64,000 nt of DNA from an uncultured Muribaculaceae bacterium (lineage in GTDB: Bacteria; Bacteroidota; Bacteroidia; Bacteroidales; Muribaculaceae): contig CAJTWL010000002.1 in assembly GCA_910579845.1 (NCBI GenBank), forward strand, positions 1-64,000, given 5' to 3'. Of the stretch, positions 1 through 8,673 are shown in pieces. The notes beneath the pieces are model-generated. The model made no database searches. It was not told where the DNA came from and saw only the letters and a list, made by a program, of their open reading frames with translations. Positions within the stretch are counted from its first letter, which is position 1, and the number at the start of each line of letters is the position of its first letter. A program made the position numbers and the translations under genes.

Positions 1-91
1 ATTGCATATCTTGTCGTTTTTAGATTTATAATGTATTGAGGTCGATGGTGGTTATTAGGTGATGAAAATAACCGGATTTTATAACTCTATC

Positions 92-364
92 TTAGGATTG
101 AACAATGCCTCCAACACCTTGGCGTGTCATCCCTAATATTTGTCCTGCGTCAGCTACGGTCAGGTATTCTTTTTCTTTGATTGCCGATAACGTGGCCGTA
201 GGCGTTGGATATCTCAGGGTATTCTGAATCTTCTGCTGACGCATTCGCTCCTTATAAGAATGTTCAGAACATCTCTTGGAACAGAAGCGCGTAACGGTGG
301 TCTGGGCGGTGAACTGTTTGCCACACCACTCACAAGTTTTCTCAATTCTAATATTGCTACTCAT
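92..364 (-). CDS. Zinc-ribbon/helix-turn-helix DNA-binding protein, probably C-terminally truncated
   Basis: A 90-residue protein when started at the ATG at 364, which is preceded by an AAGGAGGA-like purine tract; an upstream start at 493 would add 43 residues with no family resemblance. The N-terminus carries a four-cysteine zinc-ribbon pattern (CEWCGKQF, then FCSKRCS). The C-terminus starts an excisionase/MerR-like helix-turn-helix (EYLTVADAGQILGMTRQ). Related Bacteroidales proteins, usually seen near integrases of conjugative elements, continue about 30 residues past this point through the recognition helix. Here the frame stops after GGIVQS, so the DNA-binding domain looks incomplete. No integrase is visible, though the window edge is only 91 bases away. 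Family resemblance is from memory; the truncation is inferred. Confidence 0.6.
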   Translation of the reverse strand: MSSNIRIEKTCEWCGKQFTAQTTVTRFCSKRCSEHSYKERMRQQKIQNTLRYPTPTATLSAIKEKEYLTVADAGQILGMTRQGVGGIVQS

Positions 365-505
365 CGTTTTATGTGGAGATTCCTCCTTGATTTTGTAAAT
401 GTTCGTAAACTGTTGACAACCATTGTCAACTTCCTCCACCACCTTGCTGACGCTTGGGGCGGAGAGAGCCATTATCGTACAAAATCCGTACAAATGAGTG
501 CGTAA

Positions 506-543
506 AAACGCCTAATACTGACAATTATCAGCATTAGGCGTTT
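506..543 (-). terminator. Rho-independent terminator of mnmE
   Basis: The arms AAACGCCTAAT (506-516) and ATTAGGCGTTT (533-543) are perfectly complementary, with a second inner stem (CTGA/TCAG). Read on the minus strand the hairpin is followed by a short T run. It lies about 70 bases past the mnmE stop codon. Confidence 0.8.
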
Positions 544-614
544 AGTAGAATATTAAGTTTTCTCGCTTATTGACAGTCAATTGCTGTCAATGCAAAGTGT
601 TGATAATCAATTAT

Positions 615-2018
615 TTACTTACCCACACAAAATTTCTGGAAGATGGAAACAAGCAGGTCATGAGTGGTGATGCTTCCGGTGATGGAGCCGAGGCGGGAAA
701 GGACTTCTCTGAGATCCTGGGTGATGAAGACTATGCTTTCTCCAGCCGACAAACCATTCTCTACGCGGTCCAAAGCCGTCAGCCCCTGCTCCAGTTCGTA
801 GAAATGCCGGGAGTTAGTCACTATAATCTCATCCTCACCGGCAAGCTGTCCGTCTATATATTCTTTCATCCTCTGCAACAAGTCTCCTATCCCTTTTCCT
901 GTTTTTGAAGATATCAAAACATAACCCGGCTCCCTATCTTCCTTGCCATTACCCGTAACCTCTTTCAGCACATCCGTCAATCCGTGGGTAAGATCCATTT
1001 TCGTAATAACTTTTATATTACAAACCCCTGGCAGACATGACTCACGCTCCTCCACCTCTCTGACACGTTCTTTGAATTCGGGATCCGTTGAATCTATCAG
1101 CCACAGTATAATGGACGCCTCCCCTATCCTTTTCTCAGTACGTTCGATGCCAATTCGTTCCACCACATCTTCGGTCTCCCGCAACCCTGCCGTGTCTATG
1201 AAACGATACAATATCCCGTCAATCTCTATGCTGTCTTCGATTGTATCACGCGTTGTACCGGGTATATCGCTTACTATAGCCTTATCCTCTCCCAACATAT
1301 GATTCAGCAATGTCGATTTTCCGGCATTGGGAGCTCCGGCTATCACTACGGGCACACCCTCTTTAAGCACTCTACCCGACGCATAGGAGTCTGCAAGTTT
1401 CCGCATCTCAGCACGTATCTCCCCACAAAGCGCACGCAATCTGCCACGGTCGGCAAATTCCACATCCTCCTCCGAAAAATCAAGCTCAAGCTCAAGCAAG
1501 GAAGCAAGCTCTATAAGTCTGTCTCTAAGCTCATTCAACCGGTTTGAGAACGCGCCTCCCACCTGCTGCATGGCAAGCCGCTGGGCAGCTTTCGATGATG
1601 CGGAAATAAGATCGGCGATACCCTCTGCCTTTGCTAAGTCTATCCGCCCATTCAGAAAAGCCCTTTGAGTAAATTCGCCCGGATTGGCAGGACGCGCTCC
1701 ATTCAGGACAAGGAGATTTACAAGTTCACGCTGAATCCATTTGGATCCGTGGCATGAGATCTCAGCCACATCCTCTCCTGTGAAGGAGTTCGGAGCCCGA
1801 AAGATAGTCAGAACCACCTCATCAAGCAGTTCTCCGTTACTATAAACAATTTTACCGAGATGTGCCGTATGGCTCTTCATAGCGGATATATCCTTTCCCC
1901 TCCAACATTCGCCCACAACTTTCTCCGCATCTCTGCCGGAGACCCGTATCACCGCAATTCCACCTGTGCCATGAGGCGTGGAGATTGCCACAATCGTATC
2001 GTCAACTGTAAAGTTCAT
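615..2018 (-). CDS. mnmE: tRNA uridine-5-carboxymethylaminomethyl(34) synthesis GTPase MnmE
   Basis: MnmE works with MnmG to modify the wobble uridine of certain tRNAs, using GTP and folate-bound one-carbon units. All landmarks are present in the 467-residue form: the N-terminal folate-binding domain (AISTPHGTGGIAVIRVSG), the helical domain, a G domain with P-loop GAPNAGKST (about 228-236), DIPGTTRD, DTAG and TKMD, and the invariant C-terminal CVGK ending with the catalytic cysteine. The ATG at 2018 is chosen because it matches the family N-terminus and sits 3 bases past the upstream stop; an ATG at 2039 would add 7 residues and overlap the nuclease gene. The tight spacing suggests cotranscription with the nuclease. 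Confidence 0.96.
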   Translation of the reverse strand: MNFTVDDTIVAISTPHGTGGIAVIRVSGRDAEKVVGECWRGKDISAMKSHTAHLGKIVYSNGELLDEVVLTIFRAPNSFTGEDVAEISCHGSKWIQRELVNLLVLNGARPANPGEFTQRAFLNGRIDLAKAEGIADLISASSKAAQRLAMQQVGGAFSNRLNELRDRLIELASLLELELDFSEEDVEFADRGRLRALCGEIRAEMRKLADSYASGRVLKEGVPVVIAGAPNAGKSTLLNHMLGEDKAIVSDIPGTTRDTIEDSIEIDGILYRFIDTAGLRETEDVVERIGIERTEKRIGEASIILWLIDSTDPEFKERVREVEERESCLPGVCNIKVITKMDLTHGLTDVLKEVTGNGKEDREPGYVLISSKTGKGIGDLLQRMKEYIDGQLAGEDEIIVTNSRHFYELEQGLTALDRVENGLSAGESIVFITQDLREVLSRLGSITGSITTHDLLVSIFQKFCVGK

Positions 2019-2020
2019 TC

Positions 2021-2851
2021 CTACTGTCTTTTCATCCATTCCTTGAAAGAGGCAACAGCCTCGATCTCATTCTCTGTCTCATCGGGCAATGCGGAGAAGA
2101 AATCAAAACCTGTAATGGTCTCGATATCGTCAACCGTCATCACATAGTTCTGCATATTGCCCGGTGCGGACATATTCGGGAATACAAAACCTATCGCACG
2201 CGGTCTGTCCACATAAGGCGCGAGTATAACCTTGAAAAAGGCGTCAGGAACCCTTACCCCATTGCCTATTGTTTTTATCTCGTCCGAGCCATATATCGGT
2301 CCTGCCACGATCACCAGTGCCGAATCGCGTTTAGCCCACATTCGTGTCTTCTGTTCGAGAGTCTGCCATGCGCCTCTGTTGAGCGCCCCTGCCTGCGGAG
2401 CTATGTTTGTCAACACAAAACAGTCGTTCATCGGCTTCTCTCCCCATTTCTGATCAGCCGCCGGACACATATGCCCCCGATCATAACCCGACCGGCGATA
2501 ATCTTCCGTCGAAGCACAACCCTCCACTTCCGGATCCTGCCAGAATCTGTCTGATCTCGACCATTCTCCATCCGTCTCAGAGCGCAACAGTTCCCATCCT
2601 ACCCAATTCGCCACACGCGTTTTCTTGTTGAACGACAGTGTAAAACCATCGTACACCAAAATCTCCGATGGAATTGAATCAGGGATCAGGGTATATCCCA
2701 GATCTCCATATACAGTCTTCATTACCGGCTTGTCGGTCGTCTGACGGTCATCAGCCGAGCAAGATGCCCTGTGCACAACCACCACAATCAGCAATACACA
2801 AGCGAAAACAAAAGCAAACCATGCGAGTTTTGAAGCTCCTTTTTTGTTCAT
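2021..2851 (-). CDS. Membrane-anchored or secreted DNA/RNA non-specific endonuclease (NUC1/NucA family)
   Basis: This 276-residue protein belongs to the beta-beta-alpha-metal nucleases that cut DNA and RNA without sequence preference. Residues 9-27 form a hydrophobic segment that is a signal anchor or signal peptide, so the enzyme should act outside the cytoplasm. The catalytic DRGH motif is at 124-127 (general base H127). N158 and E166 follow at the same spacing as the metal-binding Asn and Glu of Anabaena NucA (H124, N155, E163). It lies 2 bases upstream of mnmE, so the two are probably cotranscribed although their functions are unrelated. A scavenging or defensive role is inference. Confidence 0.9.
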   Translation of the reverse strand: MNKKGASKLAWFAFVFACVLLIVVVVHRASCSADDRQTTDKPVMKTVYGDLGYTLIPDSIPSEILVYDGFTLSFNKKTRVANWVGWELLRSETDGEWSRSDRFWQDPEVEGCASTEDYRRSGYDRGHMCPAADQKWGEKPMNDCFVLTNIAPQAGALNRGAWQTLEQKTRMWAKRDSALVIVAGPIYGSDEIKTIGNGVRVPDAFFKVILAPYVDRPRAIGFVFPNMSAPGNMQNYVMTVDDIETITGFDFFSALPDETENEIEAVASFKEWMKRQ

Positions 2852-2855
2852 TCCA

Positions 2856-2905
2856 CAAATTTAGCAAGAAAGTGTTTAATTTTTGTATGATTTTACTTAA
2901 TTTTG
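2856..2905. promoter_or_regulatory. Divergent promoter region, nuclease-mnmE (minus) and pepT-miaA (plus)
   Basis: On the minus strand CAAATTTA (2856-2863) reads as the -7 motif TAAATTTG; initiation about 7 bases on would fall at the ATG at 2851, giving an almost leaderless transcript. On the plus strand TAATTTTG (2898-2905) gives a start near 2912 for pepT. The -33 boxes are weak on both sides, so these are motif calls only. Confidence 0.5.
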
Positions 2906-2956
2906 CCAATAGAGTATCTGAAGTTGTTTACTCTGACTACTTAAAATATTATATCC

Positions 2957-4174
2957 ATGGATTTAACTAAAAGATTTCTGGAATTTGTAAAATTCGATAC
3001 CCAAAGTGACGAATTAACCAATATGACTCCCTCCACCCCCGGACAGATGGAGTTCGCAAAATTTCTGAAGGGAGAACTCGAGAAGATGAATCTTGAGGAT
3101 ATCGTGCTTGATGACAACGGTTACCTATATGCAACCCTTCCAGCCAACATCGACAAAAAGGTTCCTACCGTAGGCTTTATCGCCCACATGGACACATCAC
3201 CCGACATGTCGGGCAAACATGTCAATCCACGTATTGTCAGCAATTATGACGGCAACGATATAATCCTCAATGCGGAGAAGAATATCGTTCTTTCGCCCGA
3301 GCAGTTTCCGGAACTTCTGAATTATATCGGACAGGATCTGATCGTTACAGACGGCAACACCCTTCTCGGAGCAGATGACAAGGCTGGTATTGCCGAAATT
3401 ATGAATGCCGTGGAATATCTTCAGGCACACCCGGAAATCAAGCATGGGAAAATCCGCATAGGTTTCAATCCGGACGAAGAGATAGGACTCGGAGCACACA
3501 AATTCAATGTGGAACTGTTCGGCTGCGACTTTGCATATACAATGGACGGAGGGGCTGTCGGAGAACTTGAATTCGAGAACTTCAACGCGGCATCCGCGAA
3601 AGTAAAGATCTTGGGGCGCAACGTGCATCCTGGTTACGCAAAGCATAAAATGATCAATTCAATCCGCGTCGCCAACAACTTCATCGCCATGCTTCCACGC
3701 TGGGAGACTCCGGAACATACGGAAGGATACGAAGGATTCTATCACCTTGTCGGCATCGAAGGCAGCGTCGAGGAGACTGTGCTCACATATATTATCCGCG
3801 ATCACGACCGTTCACGTTTTGAAAGCCGCAAACGCGAGCTTGAGCACCTCGTACGCAAGACCAACATGGAATATCCGGGATGTTGTTCGGTAGAGATCAA
3901 AGACCAATACTACAACATGCGCGAAAAGATCGAGCCGGTCATGCATATAATCGAGATAGCCGAAAAAGCGATGCGTGAAGCCGGAATCGAACCCAAGGTA
4001 CAGCCGATCCGTGGCGGCACAGACGGAGCCCAGCTCTCCTTCAAAGGATTACCCTGCCCGAACATATTTGCCGGCGGAGAGAACTTCCATGGAAGATTCG
4101 AGTTTGTTCCAATACAGTCAATGGAGAAGGCATCACAAGTAGTGGTCAACATCTGCAAGATTGTAGCGCTTTGA
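2957..4174 (+). CDS. pepT: Peptidase T (tripeptide aminopeptidase)
   Basis: PepT is a cytoplasmic dizinc aminopeptidase of family M20B that removes the N-terminal residue of tripeptides. The 405-residue length is normal. Visible metal and catalytic residues are H77 and D79 in GFIAHMDTSPD, D140 in LLGADDKAG, the general base and ligand pair in NPDEEIG (E174/E175), D197 in TMDGG, and the C-terminal His in FHGRFEF. These positions match E. coli PepT closely. The stop codon overlaps the putative TTG start of miaA, suggesting translational coupling. The product probably feeds amino-acid recycling. Confidence 0.96.
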   Translation: MDLTKRFLEFVKFDTQSDELTNMTPSTPGQMEFAKFLKGELEKMNLEDIVLDDNGYLYATLPANIDKKVPTVGFIAHMDTSPDMSGKHVNPRIVSNYDGNDIILNAEKNIVLSPEQFPELLNYIGQDLIVTDGNTLLGADDKAGIAEIMNAVEYLQAHPEIKHGKIRIGFNPDEEIGLGAHKFNVELFGCDFAYTMDGGAVGELEFENFNAASAKVKILGRNVHPGYAKHKMINSIRVANNFIAMLPRWETPEHTEGYEGFYHLVGIEGSVEETVLTYIIRDHDRSRFESRKRELEHLVRKTNMEYPGCCSVEIKDQYYNMREKIEPVMHIIEIAEKAMREAGIEPKVQPIRGGTDGAQLSFKGLPCPNIFAGGENFHGRFEFVPIQSMEKASQVVVNICKIVAL

Positions 4175-5082
4175 GAATAAAAGAGCCGACACTTATTGTA
4201 ATCACAGGGCCGACTGCCTCCGGCAAGTCGGTCCTCGCTATAGAAGCGGCCAAACGTCTCGGAACAGAAATCATATCTGCCGACAGCCGTCAGATATATA
4301 AGGGCATACCGATAGTCACAGCCCTTCCCACACCTGAAGAGAGGGAGGCTGTGCCACATCATCTTATAGATATGCTTACTCTGGATGCATACTATAGCGC
4401 TTCACGTTTCGAGGAGGATGCCTTTGCCATAGCCGAACGACTTATCGCCGAACGCGGCACGGCAGTGGTATGCGGAGGCTCAATGATGTATGTAGACGCG
4501 CTGTGCAATGGCATTGACGAACTGCCCACCGTTCCTGACAACATCCGACAAGGGCTTGAGACCGAGTTGACCGAAAAGGGTGCGGATTGGCTGAGAAATG
4601 AGCTGAGAACACTGGATCCGGAGTATTTTTCAAAGGTTGATCCCAATAATATAAAAAGGATATTCCATGCCGTGGAGATAATACGTACGGCAGGAAAAAC
4701 CTACACACAGTTGCGCACAGGCAGGAAGCGGGAACTCCCGTTCAGAATAAAAAAATATATGATAACCATGCCGCGCGAGATATTATTCGACAGGATAAAC
4801 CGTCGCGTCGACAAGATGATAGAATCCGGTCTCGAAGATGAAGCGAGAAGTGTATATCATCTCAGACACCTCAACTCATTGAACACTGTCGGACTAAAAG
4901 AGATGTTCGCGTATTTTGACGGTGTTATGGGAAGATCGGAAGCGATAGAGCGCATCAAAAAAAACACACGTGTCTATGCGAAGAAACAACTTACATGGTG
5001 GGCACGCGACAAGGAAATTATTCCTCTCGGTTTGAGCGACGTACAAGCTGTGTCGGAGTCGGGGTTTCGCTTAGAGTGTTAG
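4171..5082 (+). CDS. miaA: tRNA dimethylallyltransferase MiaA
   Basis: MiaA transfers a dimethylallyl group to A37 of tRNAs that read codons starting with U. The 303-residue protein has the P-loop GPTASGKS (13-20), the SADSRQIYKG motif that binds the target adenine, and the Trp/Arg-rich C-terminal region (WWARDKEI). No ATG lies near the expected start. The frame opens with TTG at 4171, which overlaps the TGA stop of pepT (TTGA). The last 65 bases overlap the convergent YitT-type gene. Confidence 0.95.
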   Translation: MRIKEPTLIVITGPTASGKSVLAIEAAKRLGTEIISADSRQIYKGIPIVTALPTPEEREAVPHHLIDMLTLDAYYSASRFEEDAFAIAERLIAERGTAVVCGGSMMYVDALCNGIDELPTVPDNIRQGLETELTEKGADWLRNELRTLDPEYFSKVDPNNIKRIFHAVEIIRTAGKTYTQLRTGRKRELPFRIKKYMITMPREILFDRINRRVDKMIESGLEDEARSVYHLRHLNSLNTVGLKEMFAYFDGVMGRSEAIERIKKNTRVYAKKQLTWWARDKEIIPLGLSDVQAVSESGFRLEC

Positions 5083-6046
5083 CGGTTTGTGAATCCGCCT
5101 CCTTTTGTTTCTTCATTCTTATCTTTACTGAATCGAATCCCTTCCCATACACGCCGTTAACCGCGCCTTGTGTCACAAAGGCATCCTCGTCTATACTCTT
5201 TATAATACGGAATATGGTTACAGACTCAATCTTACGGCACCACACCATCAGAATCTTGATATCATGTTTTGAATACCATCCCATGCCGTCCATAACCGTA
5301 ACTCCACGATGCGCCTCACGATTGACCTTATCGGCGATTTCGCGCCATTTGGGAGAGAATATAAAGAACTGTGTTGCCTGACGATTCGTATTTATAACCA
5401 TATCGGCACAATATGAAACTATAAATGTCACCATGAAGCCATATACAATCATCGGGATTCTTGCCTCTATACGCTGATCCCATGTGCCGGAGAAAGGAAG
5501 AAAGATGGATAATGTCACCACAAACATATCCACAAAAATCATGGTGCGCCCGATGCTGACATTGCTCTTTTTCGCCACCATCGCCGCAACAATATCCGTA
5601 CCGCCCGATGACCCGTTGTGAATAAAAGCCGTACCCACACCGACACCGCAGAGAATAGCTCCCAATGCCACACTGACCACCCTGTCTGGCACGAGCGGAT
5701 GTCCTATACTCATGAATATATTCTCAAAAAGACCTATACCCAAAGCTATTACCGTAGCTCCGAAAACAGTTCGTGTCACAAATGTTTTCCCTACAATCCT
5801 ATATGCGAGCGCCAGCAAAAGAAGGTTACAGGAATAAGACGTTACGGCAACCGGAATTAAACCGCCAGTTGCAAAATATATAAGCGTACCGAAACCTGCA
5901 AGCCCGCCTATCACGATCTCATGGGGAAGGATGAAAGCGCAAAAGCCGAATGCATAGAGCATTAATCCCAGGATTATCAAAGCATAATCTTTTGCATTTG
6001 TGATAATGTTTTTCTGTGGTGCTTTAGTCATATTGATTTGATTCAA
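5018..6046 (-). CDS. YitT family membrane protein (DUF161 plus DUF2179)
   Basis: A 342-residue integral membrane protein. The N-terminal two-thirds hold about five or six hydrophobic segments rich in Gly (for example YALIILGLMLYAFGFCAFIL and a GSSGGTDIVAAM loop) typical of the YitT family. The C-terminal third is the soluble DUF2179 domain (ESVTIFRIIKSIDEDAFVTQ, then NGVYGKGF). A polar tail of about 30 residues follows and is encoded inside the 3' end of miaA on the other strand. Transport has been suggested for this family but no substrate can be read here. A TACCTTTG-type promoter lies upstream at 6094-6101. Confidence 0.88.
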   Translation of the reverse strand: MNQINMTKAPQKNIITNAKDYALIILGLMLYAFGFCAFILPHEIVIGGLAGFGTLIYFATGGLIPVAVTSYSCNLLLLALAYRIVGKTFVTRTVFGATVIALGIGLFENIFMSIGHPLVPDRVVSVALGAILCGVGVGTAFIHNGSSGGTDIVAAMVAKKSNVSIGRTMIFVDMFVVTLSIFLPFSGTWDQRIEARIPMIVYGFMVTFIVSYCADMVINTNRQATQFFIFSPKWREIADKVNREAHRGVTVMDGMGWYSKHDIKILMVWCRKIESVTIFRIIKSIDEDAFVTQGAVNGVYGKGFDSVKIRMKKQKEADSQTANTLSETPTPTQLVRRSNREE

Positions 6047-6093
6047 TTATAACGAAGTCGCATACCGATAAGGATGCACATTCAAATCCGTTG

Positions 6094-6101
6094 CAAAGGT
6101 A
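6094..6101 (-). promoter_or_regulatory. Probable -7 promoter element of the YitT-type gene
   Basis: CAAAGGTA on the plus strand reads TACCTTTG on the minus strand, matching TAnnTTTG. The expected start near 6087 lies about 40 bases upstream of the ATG at 6046. No clear -33 box is seen. Confidence 0.5.
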
Positions 6102-6276
6102 AATTAAAAAAACGGAAACTAAGAGCTTGTTTAAAAGAAATTTCAACAATAAAGTTGCACTTCCGGTTGGGAACGTCAGATGAGTCCGGTCTCCAATTTT
6201 TAGTCCGGCAATTTGGAGCATATGCATATTATTGTTAATTTTATGCCGAAGTCACAAGTTCCCCTTTCTGAGTAAG

Positions 6277-6470
6277 TGAACTCGTCTTGACTTATTTTTT
6301 CTTGACATCAGCGGGATATTTCCGAGGTGTTTCCGAGTCTCGAAGATCCGGCAACCTTTCGGTTGGCGGTGATGAGAGAGTCAGAAACAACCGGAAAGAT
6401 CCGTTGAGGTTGAGAAAAGAATATATTCATTATACGTTTTAACATTCGTAAATAAGTCAAGACGAGTTCA
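6277..6470. repeat. 194-bp segment bounded by perfect 21-bp inverted repeats, carrying a promoter
   Basis: The left arm (6277-6297, core GAACTCGTCTTGACTTATTT) recurs perfectly in reverse complement at 6450-6470, with 152 bases between. Outside the 21 bp the two flanks diverge. The interior contains a small hairpin (CAACC/GGTTG near 6352-6367), repeated TTCCGAG words, and a good Bacteroidales promoter close to the right arm. The segment fills most of the 455-bp gap 6047-6501 and contains no credible gene. It could be an invertible promoter switch for the outer-membrane gene at 6502, or a small MITE-like element; the sequence alone cannot decide. Confidence 0.75.
6410..6440 (+). promoter_or_regulatory. 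Promoter inside the inverted-repeat segment, facing the outer-membrane gene
   Basis: TTG at 6410-6412, a 20-base spacer, then TACGTTTT at 6433-6440, matching TAnnTTTG except for the last base. The predicted start near 6447 sits at the edge of the right inverted repeat, about 55 bases before the ATG at 6502. If the segment inverted, this promoter would face away from the gene, towards the YitT-type gene. Confidence 0.55.
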
Positions 6471-6501
6471 GTTTATCAGATGGAACTCAAACAAATTTAG
6501 A

Positions 6502-7242
6502 ATGAACAAATTAGTTGCTGCGATTCTTATGGCATGCGTTGCATCCAGCGCCAGTGCCGAGGATTTCTTCTCATCAAAGAAATGCGACACCTTCCTTGAT
6601 TTTGGTGTCAGAGTTGGTATAAACACATCTAACCGAACTATCGGAAAGGAAGCTTTCACCGGTTATAACCGTCAGGGATGGGGCACCGGATTCAATCTTG
6701 GAGTAGTTGCCGACATAAACGTGCGTGACTATCTCTCCATTCAGCCCGGTATTTTCTTTGACTCCCGGTCAAACAGCTATACCATGATCAGCAATGTACC
6801 CACCACTACAGAAGGTTCATGGGCAACGCTCACACAAGCCGGAAACTTCAATTCATATCATTTCATCATACCCATAATGGGACGCATGCATTTCAATGTC
6901 ACCGATGACCTGCGCTGGGACGTTGAGGCAGGACCTTATGTCTCGCTAAGACTCGGTTCCAAATTGAAAAATAAAGTATGCCAATATAATATGGACACGG
7001 CATCGGATATATATGCGGCATCCGACAATTTCATCGACAATGTTTTCCGTCAGAAAGCAAAAGGGCTTGACATCGGAATCAAGATGGGTACCGGGCTGAC
7101 CCTCTTCAGGCATTACAGCTTTGCAGTCCATTATCTCGCAGGCTGCACCCAGGCCTGGAATGATCTCAAATATGAGAATCTGCGCTATTCATACGGCGGA
7201 CGTTCAAAGGAATGGACATTCACCTTGGGATACAATTTCTAA
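6502..7242 (+). CDS. Outer-membrane beta-barrel protein (OMP_b-brl/PorT-like)
   Basis: A 246-residue protein with a clear signal peptide (MNKLVAAILMACVASSASA, then EDFF). The mature part is a series of amphipathic strands of alternating hydrophobic and aromatic residues, beginning DFGVRVGINTS and ending in WTFTLGYNF. The terminal Phe is the usual outer-membrane barrel insertion signal. Length fits an 8- to 10-stranded barrel. No ligand or function is evident. The gene stands alone between the inverted-repeat segment and a strong terminator, so its expression may depend on the orientation of that segment. Confidence 0.85.
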   Translation: MNKLVAAILMACVASSASAEDFFSSKKCDTFLDFGVRVGINTSNRTIGKEAFTGYNRQGWGTGFNLGVVADINVRDYLSIQPGIFFDSRSNSYTMISNVPTTTEGSWATLTQAGNFNSYHFIIPIMGRMHFNVTDDLRWDVEAGPYVSLRLGSKLKNKVCQYNMDTASDIYAASDNFIDNVFRQKAKGLDIGIKMGTGLTLFRHYSFAVHYLAGCTQAWNDLKYENLRYSYGGRSKEWTFTLGYNF

Positions 7243-7259
7243 AACATTTATAAGGACGT

Positions 7260-7290
7260 AAAAAGGAGCATGAAATCATGCTCCTTTTTT
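7260..7290 (+). terminator. Bidirectional terminator between the outer-membrane gene and the GNAT gene
   Basis: The hairpin AAAAAGGAGCATG-AAAT-CATGCTCCTTTTTT has a GC-rich stem flanked by A and T runs, so it can work in both directions for these convergent genes. Confidence 0.88.
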
Positions 7291-7302
7291 ATGTCTTTAT
7301 AT

Positions 7303-7836
7303 TTATGCATCATACACAATCCTGTGGAACTCTGCCAATTCCGAAGGTGAGGCGGGAGTGTATGGACCGTATAGCATCAGTTTCAACTCCATTCCACTCT
7401 GCCCCGGACCATAAGGAGGCTGAATATATCTGAAGCCGTCAAACAGACGAAAGCCGTTTTTCTCATAGAAACCAATTCTCTTGCGTGTCATTTCATCAAC
7501 AGGTGGTTCGACTTCAAGCAAGAGGCTTCTGTCAGAGATATTCTTCAGATACGAAAGCAATTCGGTTCCGACTCCTGTCCCTCGCATTGATGTCTCCACT
7601 GCAAAATGTTCTACATATACAAACCTGTCGAACTCCCAATACGTAATGAACCCCATGAAACGCCCCTCCTCATTCTCTGCAATGAGGATATTGAATCTGT
7701 CGCCATGCCTGTCTGCAAAATCCATAAATGCAGACACTCCGGAATAGAGTCTTCTTTCATTCTCAGGGAATGAATCTGTATACAATTTCAATACGTCAGA
7801 GAAATCCTGCCGGTCTATCACATTTCTGAACTTCAT
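7303..7836 (-). CDS. GNAT family N-acetyltransferase
   Basis: A 177-residue protein of the GCN5-related acetyltransferase fold, which moves acetyl groups from acetyl-CoA to an amine. The acetyl-CoA binding motif A is visible as EHFAVETSMRGTGVGTELL, with the R-G-x-G-x-G turn that holds the pyrophosphate. Strands before it (FMGFITYWEF) and the following LLLEVEPP/GFYEKNGF region fit the fold. The substrate is unknown. The ATG at 7836 is chosen over a TTG at 7842; it lies 2 bases after the stop codon of the SGNH hydrolase, so the pair is probably an operon. Confidence 0.88.
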   Translation of the reverse strand: MKFRNVIDRQDFSDVLKLYTDSFPENERRLYSGVSAFMDFADRHGDRFNILIAENEEGRFMGFITYWEFDRFVYVEHFAVETSMRGTGVGTELLSYLKNISDRSLLLEVEPPVDEMTRKRIGFYEKNGFRLFDGFRYIQPPYGPGQSGMELKLMLYGPYTPASPSELAEFHRIVYDA

Positions 7837-7838
7837 AA

Positions 7839-8531
7839 TCAAAGATTCTCTTTCATCCTTTTATACACAAAATATTTGCCACGCGACATCTGGGACTCTA
7901 CAGGTTTCTGATAATCGGGAAGTCTGACGACGGCATGTTCCGGCATCCATTCCACAACACTATCCATCCACTGGATCATTCCCTGACGTGTAGGATGCGG
8001 ATTCTTAGCACTCTGACGTGGTAATTTCAAATTGGAACTTCTGAAAAAAGAATCGCTTCCCAGCTCTTTCTCCAGCCAGTCGTTAAGGACCTTTCCCTTG
8101 TCATGTCCGGGCCATGAAGGAGGACCTACCCATAGCAAAGGTCTGTCTCCTACCGCTTTTCTGATAGCGGAGAGTGATGACGCAAGTCTCGATTCAGGAT
8201 GCGCCTCAAACAGTTCGTTCATTCCCAGACTTACGAACACAGCATCCGGATTATGTTCCTTAACGATTGCGGAAAGTCTTGACGCATTACCCCATTTGGT
8301 CATTGTAGATCCATCCCATACGACTGTAGACACTTCAAATCCATTCACTGTTCCATATGCATTAAGTCTTTCAGACAACCATCCGGTCATGGAATCACCT
8401 ATAAACAAGATCTTTTTTGCAGGAACAGCCTCTCCATTCTCATTCGGAACGGGAACGGCATATGCCTGAATAGCCGCAGCAAGCAACACGACAAAGAACA
8501 AAAATATATATCTTATATTCTTATTTTTCAT
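7839..8531 (-). CDS. Secreted SGNH/GDSL-type hydrolase
   Basis: A 230-residue protein with an N-terminal signal peptide (hydrophobic residues 8-25 ending QAYA). Block I of the SGNH family is ILFIGDSMTGW, giving the nucleophile Ser. Block III is SLGMNELF with the oxyanion-hole Asn. A C-terminal NPHPTRQG holds the likely catalytic His. SGNH enzymes remove or transfer ester groups, often acetyl groups on carbohydrates; the substrate cannot be read here, but a periplasmic deacetylase or acyltransferase role is plausible. Cotranscribed with the GNAT gene. Confidence 0.85.
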   Translation of the reverse strand: MKNKNIRYIFLFFVVLLAAAIQAYAVPVPNENGEAVPAKKILFIGDSMTGWLSERLNAYGTVNGFEVSTVVWDGSTMTKWGNASRLSAIVKEHNPDAVFVSLGMNELFEAHPESRLASSLSAIRKAVGDRPLLWVGPPSWPGHDKGKVLNDWLEKELGSDSFFRSSNLKLPRQSAKNPHPTRQGMIQWMDSVVEWMPEHAVVRLPDYQKPVESQMSRGKYFVYKRMKENL

Positions 8532-8673
8532 AGCATACTTTTACCATAACATTTTATTTACGTACCTTATTACCGCAGGTTTGAATTCGATCCAAATCAA
8601 CGGCTTCACTGAATGTAACTCAAACTCATATTTTAACAACAATCTCAATTAATAATCTTCATAAAATATTGTG

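Noticed and set aside
6024..6227. 67-codon minus-strand frame upstream of the YitT-type gene
   Set aside because: Overlaps the YitT start and promoter, has no homology, and the sequence reads as ordinary AT-rich spacer.
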